NCBI GenBank assembly: GCA_023958095.1
Contig: JAMLGJ010000016.1
Span: 18,890-82,889 of the forward strand
Reading direction: 5' to 3'
From: Microthrixaceae bacterium
GTDB lineage: Bacteria; Actinomycetota; Acidimicrobiia; Acidimicrobiales; Microtrichaceae
Length of the DNA stretch: 64,000 bases
Of the stretch, positions 17,878-27,008 are shown piece by piece. Below the pieces are notes generated by a model, which was given only the letters and a program-made list of their open reading frames with translations, did no database searches and was not told the origin of the DNA. The position numbers were made by a program, and so were the translations under genes. Within the stretch, counting starts at the first letter, position 1. The number at the start of each line of letters is the position of its first letter.

Positions 17878-17898
17878 GCACCCGGGGGGCCCGGGTGC
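17878..17898 (-). terminator. Hairpin directly after proS
   Basis: GCACCCGGG (17878-17886) pairs with CCCGGGTGC (17890-17898) around a 3-nt loop. It lies 20 bp past the proS stop and has no U-tract. It overlaps the spacer of the candidate rimP promoter, so termination of proS and initiation of rimP occupy the same 30 bp. Confidence 0.55.
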
Positions 17899-17918
17899 AG
17901 GAGGGCCCTCGTGGCGGC

Positions 17919-19364
17919 TCAGTAGGACCGCGCCACGAGCGCCACGACTCCCTCGTCGTCGATGGACGCGGGAAGGCCTCCGCCCTCGGCCTGGAGGCAA
18001 CGGACCGTGACCGCGGACTCGGCCAGCTCCCTTTCGCCCTCGGTGCCGAGGCGCTTCCAGGGGATGCGGGCGAATCCGCTGCGTGTGGCCTCCAGGGCCT
18101 CTGCCACCCCGTCGACGTCCACGGTGGCGGCGTCGCGTGCAGCAGTGGCGGCCTCGAGCATCGTCGCCTGGATCTCCTCGAGCAGTCCGGGAACGGCACG
18201 GGCCGCGCCGTCGAGTGGCAGCGCAGCCTTGCTGGCCGGGTTGCGCGACCCGTCGGAGTCGAGTGCCAGGTCGCGGCGTGCAACGGTCACCTGGCCCTCC
18301 TCGAGGTCCCTCGGACCGAGTTCGAGCCGCACCGGCACACCCTTGAGCTCCCAGTCGGTGGCACGTCGTCCGAACGGCGTGTCGACACGGTCATCCAGCC
18401 GTGCGCGCACCCCGGCATCGCACAGCTCCTGCTCGAGCCTGCGAGCGGCGTCGGTGACGGACCCGTCGGAGTCCCTGACGACGGTCACAACCGCCTGGAC
18501 CTCGGCCACCTTCGGAGGGAGCCGCAGGCCGAGGTCGTCGCCGTGGCCCATGATCAACCCGCCCATCATCCTGGTGGAGACCCCCCAGGAGGTGGTCCAG
18601 CACAACTGCTGGGCACCTTCGGGGTCGGAGTACGAGATGTCGAACACCCTCGAGAAGTTCTGGCCCAGGGAGTGGCTGGTGCCCATCTGCAGCGCCTTGC
18701 CGTCGCGCATCATGGCCTCGCACGCGAGGGTGTCGTCGGCCCCCGCGAATCGCTCGGCGGCGGTCTTCACCCCGGTGAACACCGGGATCGCCAGCACGTT
18801 GACCATGAAGTCCTCGTAGACGTCCTCGAGGATCCTGCGGGCGTACTCGGATGCCTCGGCCTCGGTGGCGTGCGCCGTGTGACCCTCCTGCCAGAGGAAC
18901 TCCGATGTGCGCAGGAACACCCGGGGCCTCAACTCCCAGCGGACCACGTTGCTCCACTGGTTCAACAGCAGCGGCAGGTCGCGGTAGCTCTGGATCCACT
19001 TGGCCATGTATTCGCCGATGACCGTCTCGGAGGTCGGCCGCACCACCGCGGGTTCCTCCAGTTCCTTTCCCCCGGCATGTGTCACCACGGCCAGTTCGGG
19101 CGAGAAGCCCTCGACGTGCTCGGCCTCCCTGTGCAGGTAGCTCTCGGGGATGAACAGCGGGAAGTAGGCGTTCTCGGCCCCGGTGGCCTTGATGCGCGCA
19201 TCCACCTCGGAGACCATGCGCTCCCAGATGGCATAGGCGTAGGGGCGTATGACCATCGTGCCCCGGACCGGACCGTTCTCGGCGAGTTCCGCCTTGTTGA
19301 GGAGGTCCTGGTACCAGCGGGGGAAGTCCTCCGCCTGTGGGGTTAGAACGGGTGCCTTCGCCAT
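17919..19364 (-). CDS. proS: Prolyl-tRNA synthetase, eukaryote/archaeon-like short type
   Basis: 481 residues. Class II synthetase charging tRNA-Pro. Class II motifs: GTMVIRPYAYAIWERM region, motif 2 RWELRPRVFLRTSEFLWQEGHTAHA, and motif 3 near MMGGLIMGHGDDLGLRLPP. It lacks the roughly 180-residue editing insertion of the E. coli-type enzyme. It ends in a C-terminal tyrosine (VARSY), as in the archaeal/eukaryotic type. The anticodon-binding domain follows at about 285-400. The C-terminal zinc-domain cysteines are mostly missing. Upstream of rimP and separated from it by two hairpins. Confidence 0.95.
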   Translation of the reverse strand: MAKAPVLTPQAEDFPRWYQDLLNKAELAENGPVRGTMVIRPYAYAIWERMVSEVDARIKATGAENAYFPLFIPESYLHREAEHVEGFSPELAVVTHAGGKELEEPAVVRPTSETVIGEYMAKWIQSYRDLPLLLNQWSNVVRWELRPRVFLRTSEFLWQEGHTAHATEAEASEYARRILEDVYEDFMVNVLAIPVFTGVKTAAERFAGADDTLACEAMMRDGKALQMGTSHSLGQNFSRVFDISYSDPEGAQQLCWTTSWGVSTRMMGGLIMGHGDDLGLRLPPKVAEVQAVVTVVRDSDGSVTDAARRLEQELCDAGVRARLDDRVDTPFGRRATDWELKGVPVRLELGPRDLEEGQVTVARRDLALDSDGSRNPASKAALPLDGAARAVPGLLEEIQATMLEAATAARDAATVDVDGVAEALEATRSGFARIPWKRLGTEGERELAESAVTVRCLQAEGGGLPASIDDEGVVALVARSY

Positions 19365-19380
19365 GGCCGGCGATCGTAGG

Positions 19381-20613
19381 TCAGCCCTGCAGGTCCCGAC
19401 GTATCAGCTCGACGCGCTGTTGTGCGCTGTTGGCGTCCTCACCCTTGTCGGTGAGCAGCGCCGAACGGTCCCGTTCGGCCTCCCGGGCCGCCCGCTCGGT
19501 GTCGACCCGGGCGATGGCCGCCTCGGTTCCGTGTTCGGCGATGAACTCCGCCCACTCCAGCAACTGGTCGACCATCTCGTCCTCGTCCACCACCGCCACG
19601 TTCTGGCCCTTGACGAAGAGGTGCCCCCGGCCACGGCCCGCGGCGATCCCCAGGTCCGCGTCGCGTGCCTCACCGGGGCCGTTCACGACACAGCCCATGA
19701 CCGCCACCTGCAAGGGCAGGTCGCGGCCGGCCAGAGCGGCCCGTGCGTCCTCGGCGACCTTGATCACATCGACCTCGGCGCGCCCACAGGAGGGGCATGC
19801 GATCAGGTCGATGTCGCTGCGCTCGCGCAGACCCAACGACTCGAGCAGCACCCGGCCCGCACGGGCCTCCTCGACGGGGTCCGCGGTCAGCGAGTAGCGG
19901 ATCGTGTCGCCGATCCCCTCGGCGAGGAGCGTCGCTATGCCCGCGGTCGCCTTGATGAGTCCCTCCGGGAGCGGACCGGCCTCGGTCACACCCAGGTGCA
20001 GTGGCACGTCGGTTGCATCCGCCAGCTGGCGGTAGGCCTCGATCATCAGTGGCACGTTCGAGGCCTTGACCGAGATCTTCACCAGGTCGAAGTCGACCTC
20101 CTCGAAGTAGGCCAGCTCCATGAGCGCGGACTCCACCATCGCCTCGGGGGTCACGGCGTTGCCGTGCCGCGCGTACAGCTCCGGGTCCAGCGAACCACCG
20201 TTGACGCCGATGCGGATCGGTATGCGGCGGTCCCGGGCGGCTGCTGCGACGGCCTTGATGTGTTCGGGGCGGCGGATGTTGCCGGGGTTGAGGCGCAGGC
20301 CGTGGACACCCGCATCGATCGCAGCGAGGGCCATGCGATGGTTGTGGTGGATGTCCGCGATCACCGGGATCGGGCTGCGCGGCACGATGTGTGCCAGCCC
20401 CTCGGCGGCCTCGGCCTCGTTGCAGGTGCAGCGCACGATGTCGCAACCGGCGGCCGCCAGCGCGTAGATCTGGGCGAGGGTGCCCTCCACGTCCGCGGTC
20501 TTCGTGGTCGTCATCGACTGCACCGACACGGGCTCGCCACCGCCGACGGGCACACCCCCGACCTCGATCCGGCGGGTGCTGCGCCGCTGCAGGGTCACCG
20601 AGGATGCATCCAT
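19381..20613 (-). CDS. ispG: 4-hydroxy-3-methylbut-2-enyl diphosphate synthase
   Basis: 410 residues. Penultimate step of the MEP isoprenoid pathway, a 4Fe-4S enzyme. The N-terminal TIM barrel starts with RIEVGGVPVGGGEPVSVQSM. Cluster ligands are in CPSCGRAEVD and VMGCVVNGPGEA, plus a Glu in the latter. Length and motifs match the bacterial short form. dxr, two genes away, belongs to the same pathway. ATG at 20613; 16 bp separate its stop from the proS start. Confidence 0.97.
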   Translation of the reverse strand: MDASSVTLQRRSTRRIEVGGVPVGGGEPVSVQSMTTTKTADVEGTLAQIYALAAAGCDIVRCTCNEAEAAEGLAHIVPRSPIPVIADIHHNHRMALAAIDAGVHGLRLNPGNIRRPEHIKAVAAAARDRRIPIRIGVNGGSLDPELYARHGNAVTPEAMVESALMELAYFEEVDFDLVKISVKASNVPLMIEAYRQLADATDVPLHLGVTEAGPLPEGLIKATAGIATLLAEGIGDTIRYSLTADPVEEARAGRVLLESLGLRERSDIDLIACPSCGRAEVDVIKVAEDARAALAGRDLPLQVAVMGCVVNGPGEARDADLGIAAGRGRGHLFVKGQNVAVVDEDEMVDQLLEWAEFIAEHGTEAAIARVDTERAAREAERDRSALLTDKGEDANSAQQRVELIRRDLQG

Positions 20614-20676
20614 GGCACAGAATCTACAGCGGTGGGCGGGTCCACCCCGTTGCGGGCACCGGCCGGCCCGGTGGGA

Positions 20677-22419
20677 TCAGGCGCTCACGCCCATCGTCAG
20701 GTCGAGGTACATCGCCAGCAGACCGACCACGGCCAGCACCACGACCACGCCGTACGCGACCGGGACCATCCGTGACACGTCGGAGATGTAGCGCTGCTTG
20801 GAGCCCGAGGCGACCTCGCGGATCTTCTCGTAGACCGCGATCGCCACGTGACCTCCGTCGAATGGCAACAGCGGAATGAGGTTGAACACGCCGATGAACA
20901 CGTTGAGGGCGATCATGAAGCCGATCAGGTTGGACAGGTCCTCCGCGGTCAGGTCCGCGCCGTAGGCGACCGCTCCGATGATCGAGGTGGGACGACCGGC
21001 GTCGCTCGAGACGGCCACCTCCTCCGCGGGGGTGGGGCGGTCGCTCACGTCCTGGTCCTCCCCGGTGATGGTGCCGGTCAGGAACCCCAGGAGCTGAGGC
21101 GGGTTGAACACCGTGGCTATGCCGGTCACGCTCGCAGCGACTCCCTCTCCGAACTGCGAGAACGACGAGACCATCGCCCGGGGAAGCGACTCGGGTTGCA
21201 GCACGTGTTCCGCTCCCACGCCCAGGAAGGCCGTTGGATCGGTGGTGTCGACCGCACTGCCCAGGTCCACCGCGACGACCGTCGGGGCGTCCTGCGCGTC
21301 CTGCATCACCGTGAAGGAGACCTCGCCCGCCTCGGAGCGGTCCACCGCGGAGTCGAGTTCGTCCAGGTTCGACACAGGGATGCCGTTCACCTCGACGATC
21401 CGCTGGCCGGTCGCCAGGCCGGCACGCTCCGGCCGGGAGTTCTCCACCAGGGGACCCACGTACAGGCCTCCCTCGGCCTCCAGCACGTCCACGTCGGTGC
21501 CTACGGTTCCGATCACCTTGTTCCGGCGTATGAGGTCCACCGGCACCACGACCGACTCGCCGTCACGGTCCACCGTGACGTCCACTTCGCCGCCCGCCGA
21601 GCGGATCTGCCCGCGGAACTCCTCGAAGGTCCCGACCGGCTCACCGTCGAATGACAACACCCGGTCACCGCTGCGGAGGCCCGCCTCCTGTGCCGCCCCG
21701 CCCTCGGTGAGGTCACCGATGACCCAGCGTGTCTCGTCCACGCGCCCGAAGAGGCTGAACTGGACCACCAGCAGCACCAGGGCCAGCGCGAAGTGCATGG
21801 CCGAACCGGCCACCGCCACGCTCAGGCGCGAACCGAAGGGAGCCTGGCGGTAGGTGCGCGCCTCGTCGGCGGGGTCCACCTCCTCGAGGTTGTTCATGCC
21901 GATGATCTTCACGTAGGCACCGGCGGGGATCGCCTTGAGGCCGAACTCGGTCTCGCCGCGCCTGAAGGACCACAACTTGGTGCCGAAGCCGAGGAAGAAC
22001 TCGGTGACCTTCATCCCCGCACGCCTGGCAGCCATGTAGTGGCCGAGCTCGTGCAGGAAGATCATCAACACCACCGTCGACACGACGAGGACCAGCGCCA
22101 GTCCCCCGGTGACGGCCAGCCACACCAGGAATCCGATCGCGGCGACCGCGCGGGCCGGATTGGTCAACCGACTCGCACCGGCCAGGCCCGAACCGACGGC
22201 GAGGAGTGTGGGCACCAGCACCGCGAAGGTGAACAGGGCTCCCACGGTGCCGCTCACGAATCCGAGGGCCACGAGCGCTGCCGCAGCGCACAGGGCCGCC
22301 CAGCGCACCCAGCCACGCCGCGACCGCACATCGCCGGGATCGGTGCCCGACGCGCGGTTTCCGTCCTCGGGGCGCGGATGCCCATCCGCCGGCGGAGTCG
22401 ACTCACGCTGGTCCGTCAC
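20677..22419 (-). CDS. rseP: Site-2 zinc metalloprotease RseP/RasP-like with extended N-terminus
   Basis: 580 residues. Cleaves membrane-embedded substrates such as anti-sigma factors. HExxH is HELGH at 123-127 inside a membrane helix, and the third-ligand motif is in FNLIPLLPFDGGH near the C-terminus. Two PDZ domains lie between (GDRVLSFDGEPVGTFEEF and GQRIVEVNGIPVSNLDEL). About 100 residues precede the first catalytic helix and include two extra hydrophobic segments (about 41-80 and 92-116), unlike E. coli RseP, where HExxH is near residue 22. The GTG start at 22419 overlaps the dxr stop by 4 bp. No anti-sigma gene is nearby. Confidence 0.92.
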   Translation of the reverse strand: MTDQRESTPPADGHPRPEDGNRASGTDPGDVRSRRGWVRWAALCAAAALVALGFVSGTVGALFTFAVLVPTLLAVGSGLAGASRLTNPARAVAAIGFLVWLAVTGGLALVLVVSTVVLMIFLHELGHYMAARRAGMKVTEFFLGFGTKLWSFRRGETEFGLKAIPAGAYVKIIGMNNLEEVDPADEARTYRQAPFGSRLSVAVAGSAMHFALALVLLVVQFSLFGRVDETRWVIGDLTEGGAAQEAGLRSGDRVLSFDGEPVGTFEEFRGQIRSAGGEVDVTVDRDGESVVVPVDLIRRNKVIGTVGTDVDVLEAEGGLYVGPLVENSRPERAGLATGQRIVEVNGIPVSNLDELDSAVDRSEAGEVSFTVMQDAQDAPTVVAVDLGSAVDTTDPTAFLGVGAEHVLQPESLPRAMVSSFSQFGEGVAASVTGIATVFNPPQLLGFLTGTITGEDQDVSDRPTPAEEVAVSSDAGRPTSIIGAVAYGADLTAEDLSNLIGFMIALNVFIGVFNLIPLLPFDGGHVAIAVYEKIREVASGSKQRYISDVSRMVPVAYGVVVVLAVVGLLAMYLDLTMGVSA

Positions 22420-23573
22420 CGGCTGCTCCCCGTGGTCAGGATCTCGCCCGCCACCCGGCGGGCCGCGGTGTCCGCTGCGAGCACGGAGTCGAGGTCGGTG
22501 GCTTCGGCGTGGTCCCACCGGTCGAGTACTCCGGCGAGCACTGCAGGGATGTCGATCCAGCGCACCCTGCCCTCGAGGAAGGCATCCACGACCACCTCGT
22601 TGGCCCCCGAGAGCCAGGCGGGAGCGGTTCCGCCGCAGCGGCCTGCATCGAATGCCAGCTGGAGGCAGCCGAACGAGTCGGTGTCGGGGGGTTCGAACTC
22701 CAGTGAGAAGGCCCGGGCCATGTCCATGGCCCCGAACGGGGTGGCGATCCTCTCGGGGAATCCCAGTGCGTATCCGATCGGGAGGCGCATGTCGGGCATC
22801 GAGAGCTGGGCGATGGTGGCACCGTCGGTGTAGGTGACCATCGAGTGGACGATCGACTGGGGGTGGACCACCACCGAGATGTCGTCGTAGCCGACACCGA
22901 AGAGCTCGTGGGCCTCGATGACCTCGAGGCCCTTGTTCATCAGGGTCGAGGAGTCCACCGTGATCTTGGGTCCCATCGACCAGGTGGGGTGTTGGAGTGC
23001 TTCTTCGACGGTGACGGCCTCGAGTTCCTCACCGGTGCGTCCCCGGAACGGGCCACCCGACGCGGTGAGCACGAGCTCGGCCACTTCGCGACCCGGGTCA
23101 CCCGAGCGCAGGCACATGTGGATCGCGCAGTGCTCGCTGTCCACCGGAACCAGCTCTGCTCCCGGGACCTCTCGCAGCGGCTGCACCACCGGACCGGCGG
23201 CGATCAGCGACTCCTTGTTGGCCAGCGCCAGGCGTCGACCCGAGCCCAGCACGGCGAGGGTCACCGGCAGCCCGGCGAAGCCGACCACGCCGTTGACCGC
23301 GACCTCCGCTGCCAACGCGGCCTCGGCCATGGCATCGGGTCCGGCCAGGAGCTCGGTGCCGGCCGGGAGGAGCTCCTTCAACTCCCCGGCGCGCGAGGAG
23401 TCCCCGAGTGCGACCACCTGTGGGTGCACCCGGTTCGCCTGCTGCGCGAGCTGCTCCACCGAGGAGTTGGCCCCCAGGGCCACGATCTCGAATCGGTCCG
23501 ACTCGGCCTCCACGACTTCCATCGCCTGGGTGCCGATCGACCCGGTTGAACCCAACAGGGCGACAGTTGTCAT
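22416..23573 (-). CDS. dxr: 1-deoxy-D-xylulose 5-phosphate reductoisomerase
   Basis: 385 residues. First committed step of the MEP pathway, NADPH-dependent. The N-terminal Rossmann motif is LLGSTGSIGTQAM. Others: LANKESLIAAG, LTASGGPFRGRT, HPTWSMGPKITVDSSTLMNKGLE and the flexible-loop/metal-site pattern VVHPQSIVHSMV. ATG start at 23573, chosen because the Rossmann strand follows directly; the open frame extends 252 bp upstream into cdsA. It forms a tight unit with rseP (4-bp overlap). Confidence 0.97.
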   Translation of the reverse strand: MTTVALLGSTGSIGTQAMEVVEAESDRFEIVALGANSSVEQLAQQANRVHPQVVALGDSSRAGELKELLPAGTELLAGPDAMAEAALAAEVAVNGVVGFAGLPVTLAVLGSGRRLALANKESLIAAGPVVQPLREVPGAELVPVDSEHCAIHMCLRSGDPGREVAELVLTASGGPFRGRTGEELEAVTVEEALQHPTWSMGPKITVDSSTLMNKGLEVIEAHELFGVGYDDISVVVHPQSIVHSMVTYTDGATIAQLSMPDMRLPIGYALGFPERIATPFGAMDMARAFSLEFEPPDTDSFGCLQLAFDAGRCGGTAPAWLSGANEVVVDAFLEGRVRWIDIPAVLAGVLDRWDHAEATDLDSVLAADTAARRVAGEILTTGSSR

Positions 23574-23641
23574 GACAGACCCGATCCTACCGGCGGACTC
23601 CCGCTGCGCAGTCGCGTGGCCCGTTGGCGCCGAGGGGTGGC

Positions 23642-25492
23642 TCAGGCCGACCAGATCCCCAGGGGGATGGTGACGAAGTAGGCCATCGGGAGCACGAACA
23701 GCAACGAGTCGAAACGGTCCAGCACGCCTCCATGGCCCGGAAGGATCGAACCCATGTCCTTGACACCCAGGTCCCGCTTCACGAACGACTCGCAGAGGTC
23801 GCCCACGGGGGCGGCGAGGGCGCACAGCAACGTGAACACGAAAGTGCGGAAGACCGAGTCGTCACCCAATGGCGAGATGAAGGACACCACGATCGTGCTC
23901 ACCACCACGGCCACCCCGATGCCACCGGCCAGTCCTTCCTGGGTCTTGTTGGGGCTGGCCGCCGAGAGCGGCGTCTGTCCGAACTGGCGTCCGACGAAGT
24001 AGCCACCGACGTCGTAGGAGACCGACACGATCACCGCTGCGAGCAGCACGCCGATGCCGGGGTTGGTGCCCAGGTCGCCGCGCTCGGCCACCACGTCGCC
24101 GAGTCCGAGGAACAGTCCGGCGAACGAACCGAGGCCCCCGATCCAGAACACGCCCAGCAGGGTCATGCCCAGGTTGGCCACCGAGCCCTCACCTGGTGCC
24201 ACCAGCAGGAACCACACGAGCGCCGACACGCCGGTCACTCCGATGAGCACCGGGTACGCGGCCATTCCGAACAGCGCCGGGGCCAGCACGAATCCGGCTA
24301 TCGAGGCCATGCCCAGCAGGGTTGCCGGGTTGTATCCGGCTCTGCGCAGCCCGGAGAACCACTCCGTACCCGCGAGCGACACCACGATCGTTGCGAGCAC
24401 CGCGGTGGGAATAGTGCCGAGCTTGAACGCGAGCAGTCCCAGTGCCGCGAGTCCGACCCCGACCCCCACGGCAACCGGCAGGTTGCGGTCCGAACCCGAC
24501 TGCTCCACCGAAGCGCCGCGCCCTGACTCGGCGGCTTCCCGGCGCCGGCGGGCACGTCGCTGCTCGGCAACACGGTCGGGCGACTCGCCCTGCTCGACGT
24601 CGTCCCAGCGTTCCCGGGAGGCATCGGGGCTGTCGAAGCCCGAGAGCAGGTCCTCGTCGGGACCGTCCGCGAAGAAGTCGTCGTCATCGTCGTCGAGGAA
24701 CGGGTCGCGCCCACCCGAGAGAGCCCCGAGGAGCGGTCCGTCGTCCATGAGGTCCTCGAATCCCCCGCCGCTGTCGCCGCTGTCCACGTCGCGCCAGCGC
24801 ATCTCGGAGGTCGAATCACCCGGTTCCGGGGAGGACTCCCCCACCACGCTGGGCACCTGTCCCGTCGCCGGCTCGGTCCAGTGCGGCAGCACGAAGGAGT
24901 CATCGGAACCCGTCGAGGGTGCCTCGGCCCCGGTTGCGGTCGGATCCCCTGGGCCACCGCGGTCGGCCTCACCGAGCGGACGGGGTACCTCCCGGTCATC
25001 TCCCGGCCGGTCGGCCGGGGCCGCAGGGCCCGATGATTCGAAGCCTCCCGGCTCGTCGTTGCCGATCACGCTGTCCCAGCTGCCGGGCCGCGAGGTCTCG
25101 GGAAGGTCCCCGGTGGAATCGGGCTCGTCATCGGGGTGCACCCGTGCATGGCCCAGGCCCTCGCGTTCGCCTGCCCCCGGAGAGGACTGAGGCACCACCG
25201 GCACGCTGCCGAAGTGGTCCGAGCCCGGGGCGTCCTCGGTGGACGAGATGGTGATGCGCGGAAGGTCGCCCGCCGGCGCGGGCTCGTCGGGGCGGTCGCC
25301 GAAGCGCTTGGAGGGCTCCCCGGGTGCGCCCGGATCCGCGTCCTGGGCCTCCTGGGCCCCGAGGATGCGGACACCTTCGGCAGCCTCGCGGGGGAACCCG
25401 CCACCTTCGGCCTCGTCGTCGTCTCCCCGGTCGGGGTCGACTTCGTAGTCGAATCGGAACTGTTCGTCTTCGTTGGATTCGTCGTTGCCCAT
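23642..25492 (-). CDS. cdsA: Phosphatidate cytidylyltransferase with long acidic N-terminal region
   Basis: 616 residues, more than twice the usual length. Makes CDP-diacylglycerol from phosphatidate and CTP. Residues 338-616 are a polytopic membrane domain with the CDS signature at the C-terminus (SFVKRDLGVKDMGSILPGHGGVLDRFDS). Residues 1-337 are hydrophilic, rich in Asp, Glu, Gly and Pro. They include a six-Asp run near 267 and a compact patch LPHWTEPATGQVP at 202-214 that looks constrained. A short Arg cluster (RRARRRRE, 312-319) precedes the first membrane helix. The reading frame is continuous, so the extension looks real. Part of the frr-cdsA-dxr series. Confidence 0.93.
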   Translation of the reverse strand: MGNDESNEDEQFRFDYEVDPDRGDDDEAEGGGFPREAAEGVRILGAQEAQDADPGAPGEPSKRFGDRPDEPAPAGDLPRITISSTEDAPGSDHFGSVPVVPQSSPGAGEREGLGHARVHPDDEPDSTGDLPETSRPGSWDSVIGNDEPGGFESSGPAAPADRPGDDREVPRPLGEADRGGPGDPTATGAEAPSTGSDDSFVLPHWTEPATGQVPSVVGESSPEPGDSTSEMRWRDVDSGDSGGGFEDLMDDGPLLGALSGGRDPFLDDDDDDFFADGPDEDLLSGFDSPDASRERWDDVEQGESPDRVAEQRRARRRREAAESGRGASVEQSGSDRNLPVAVGVGVGLAALGLLAFKLGTIPTAVLATIVVSLAGTEWFSGLRRAGYNPATLLGMASIAGFVLAPALFGMAAYPVLIGVTGVSALVWFLLVAPGEGSVANLGMTLLGVFWIGGLGSFAGLFLGLGDVVAERGDLGTNPGIGVLLAAVIVSVSYDVGGYFVGRQFGQTPLSAASPNKTQEGLAGGIGVAVVVSTIVVSFISPLGDDSVFRTFVFTLLCALAAPVGDLCESFVKRDLGVKDMGSILPGHGGVLDRFDSLLFVLPMAYFVTIPLGIWSA

Positions 25493-25528
25493 CTGGTCAC
25501 CCGGCTTTCGGCTCGTTGTGAGACCTAC

Positions 25529-26098
25529 TCACGCCTCCATCAACTCTGCGGTCTTGTGCTCCAGCGCCTCGTCCACCTCCGCCTCGTTGGACTTGGTCCG
25601 CTTGTCGAGCAGGTCCTCGTAGCGCCGCAGGTCGTCCTCGGAGATGTCCCCGTCGCGCTGCATCGACTCGAGGTCCTTGCGTGCGTCGCGACGTGCCGAG
25701 CGGATCGCGTTGCGGCTCTCCTCGGCCCGCTGCCTCGCGAGACGAACGTACTCGCGCCGGCGTTCCTCGGTCAGGGGTGGGAAGGCGAGCCTGATGGCCG
25801 CACCGTCGTTGGAGGGATTGAGCCCGAGGTTCGAGTCGACGATCGTCCTCTCGATCGCTCCGATCGAACCCTTGTCGAAGGGGCTGATCATCAACATCCG
25901 GGCGTCGGGCACCGAGAAGCTGGCCAGCTGCTGGAGGGGAACGGTGCTCCCGTAGTACTCCACCGGCAGCTTCTCGACGAGACCCGGACTCGCCCGCCCG
26001 GTGCGGATGCCGGCGAACTCCGAGCGCGCGTGAGCGACCGCGCGGGCCATCCGCTCGGTCGCATCGGAGATGATCTCGTCGGCGAATTCGTCACTCAT
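25529..26098 (-). CDS. frr: Ribosome recycling factor
   Basis: 189 residues, close to the usual 185. With EF-G it splits post-termination ribosomes. Motifs: RTGRASPGLVEKLPVEYYGS, SVPDARMLMISPFDKGSI, IRLAFPPLTEERRREYVRLAR and the C-terminal helix of the three-helix bundle. ATG at 26098 with GGAG 5 nt upstream; the frame is open 45 bp further but without family sequence. Between pyrH and cdsA, as in most bacteria. Confidence 0.97.
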   Translation of the reverse strand: MSDEFADEIISDATERMARAVAHARSEFAGIRTGRASPGLVEKLPVEYYGSTVPLQQLASFSVPDARMLMISPFDKGSIGAIERTIVDSNLGLNPSNDGAAIRLAFPPLTEERRREYVRLARQRAEESRNAIRSARRDARKDLESMQRDGDISEDDLRRYEDLLDKRTKSNEAEVDEALEHKTAELMEA

Positions 26099-26188
26099 CG
26101 CTCCAAGCCTTTCACAACGCGCAGTGCAGCGGTGGATACCCACCGGGGTCGCGTGCAGCCGCCACCGCGGATGCGGTTCCCCGGCGGC

Positions 26189-26953
26189 TCAGGACACGAC
26201 CGTGCCCACCCGCTCCCCCGCCAGGAGGGCGCAGATGTTGTGTCCGAGGAGGTCGAACACACAGATCGGCACCTCGTTGTCCATGCACAGCGACGTGGCC
26301 GTGGAGTCCATCACCCCGAGTCCCCGCTGGAGGACCTCCATGAAGGAAACCTCCTCGAGCAGCTCGGCGTCGGGGTCGGTGCGGGGGTCGGCGGTGTAGA
26401 CCCCGTCGGTGCCGTTCTTGCCCATCAGGATCGCCTCGGCGTCGATCTCCACCGCCCGCAGGGCGGCTGTGGTGTCGGTGGTGAAGAACGGGTTGCCCGT
26501 GCCCGCAGCGAAGATCACCACACGCCCCTTCTCCAGGTGGCGTATCGCCCGCCGACGGATGTAGGGCTCGGCCACCTGGGACATGTGGATGGCCGTCTGC
26601 ACGCGGGTCGGCTGACCCATGCGCTCGAGTGTCTCCTGAAGCGCCAGCGCGTTGATGACCGTTGCGAGCATCCCCATGTAGTCGGCCTGGGCGCGGTCCA
26701 TGCCCGCACCCTCACCGCTCATGCCGCGCCAGATGTTGCCACCGCCGACCACCACGGCGATGTCGACGTCGAAGGTCTGCTTGGCTTCGATCAGCTCCGC
26801 GGCCAGGGCGTTCACCACCGCTCCGTCGAGCCCGCTGCCGGAGTCACCGGCGAAGGCCTCGCCCGAGAGCTTCACCAGGACCCGTGACCAGCGTGAGGTC
26901 CTCGGGGCGGGTGCGGAGCCCTTCTCGCCGGAGTCCGCGGCGTCCACGGTCAC
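26189..26953 (-). CDS. pyrH: Uridylate kinase
   Basis: About 254 residues. Phosphorylates UMP to UDP; an amino-acid-kinase-fold hexamer. Motifs: [57 protein letters not shown] and [10 protein letters not shown]. Two GTGs (26953 and 26947) compete as start. The second has GGGGG at a better distance, so the protein could be two residues shorter. The longer open frame up to 27085 overlaps tsf and is not needed. It follows tsf by 55 bp. Confidence 0.95.
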   Translation of the reverse strand: MTVDAADSGEKGSAPAPRTSRWSRVLVKLSGEAFAGDSGSGLDGAVVNALAAELIEAKQTFDVDIAVVVGGGNIWRGMSGEGAGMDRAQADYMGMLATVINALALQETLERMGQPTRVQTAIHMSQVAEPYIRRRAIRHLEKGRVVIFAAGTGNPFFTTDTTAALRAVEIDAEAILMGKNGTDGVYTADPRTDPDAELLEEVSFMEVLQRGLGVMDSTATSLCMDNEVPICVFDLLGHNICALLAGERVGTVVS

Positions 26954-27008
26954 ACCCCCGACCCGGCCTCGGCGGAGCCGTGGGGCCCCGGGGGTGTGGA
27001 CCGGTTGC

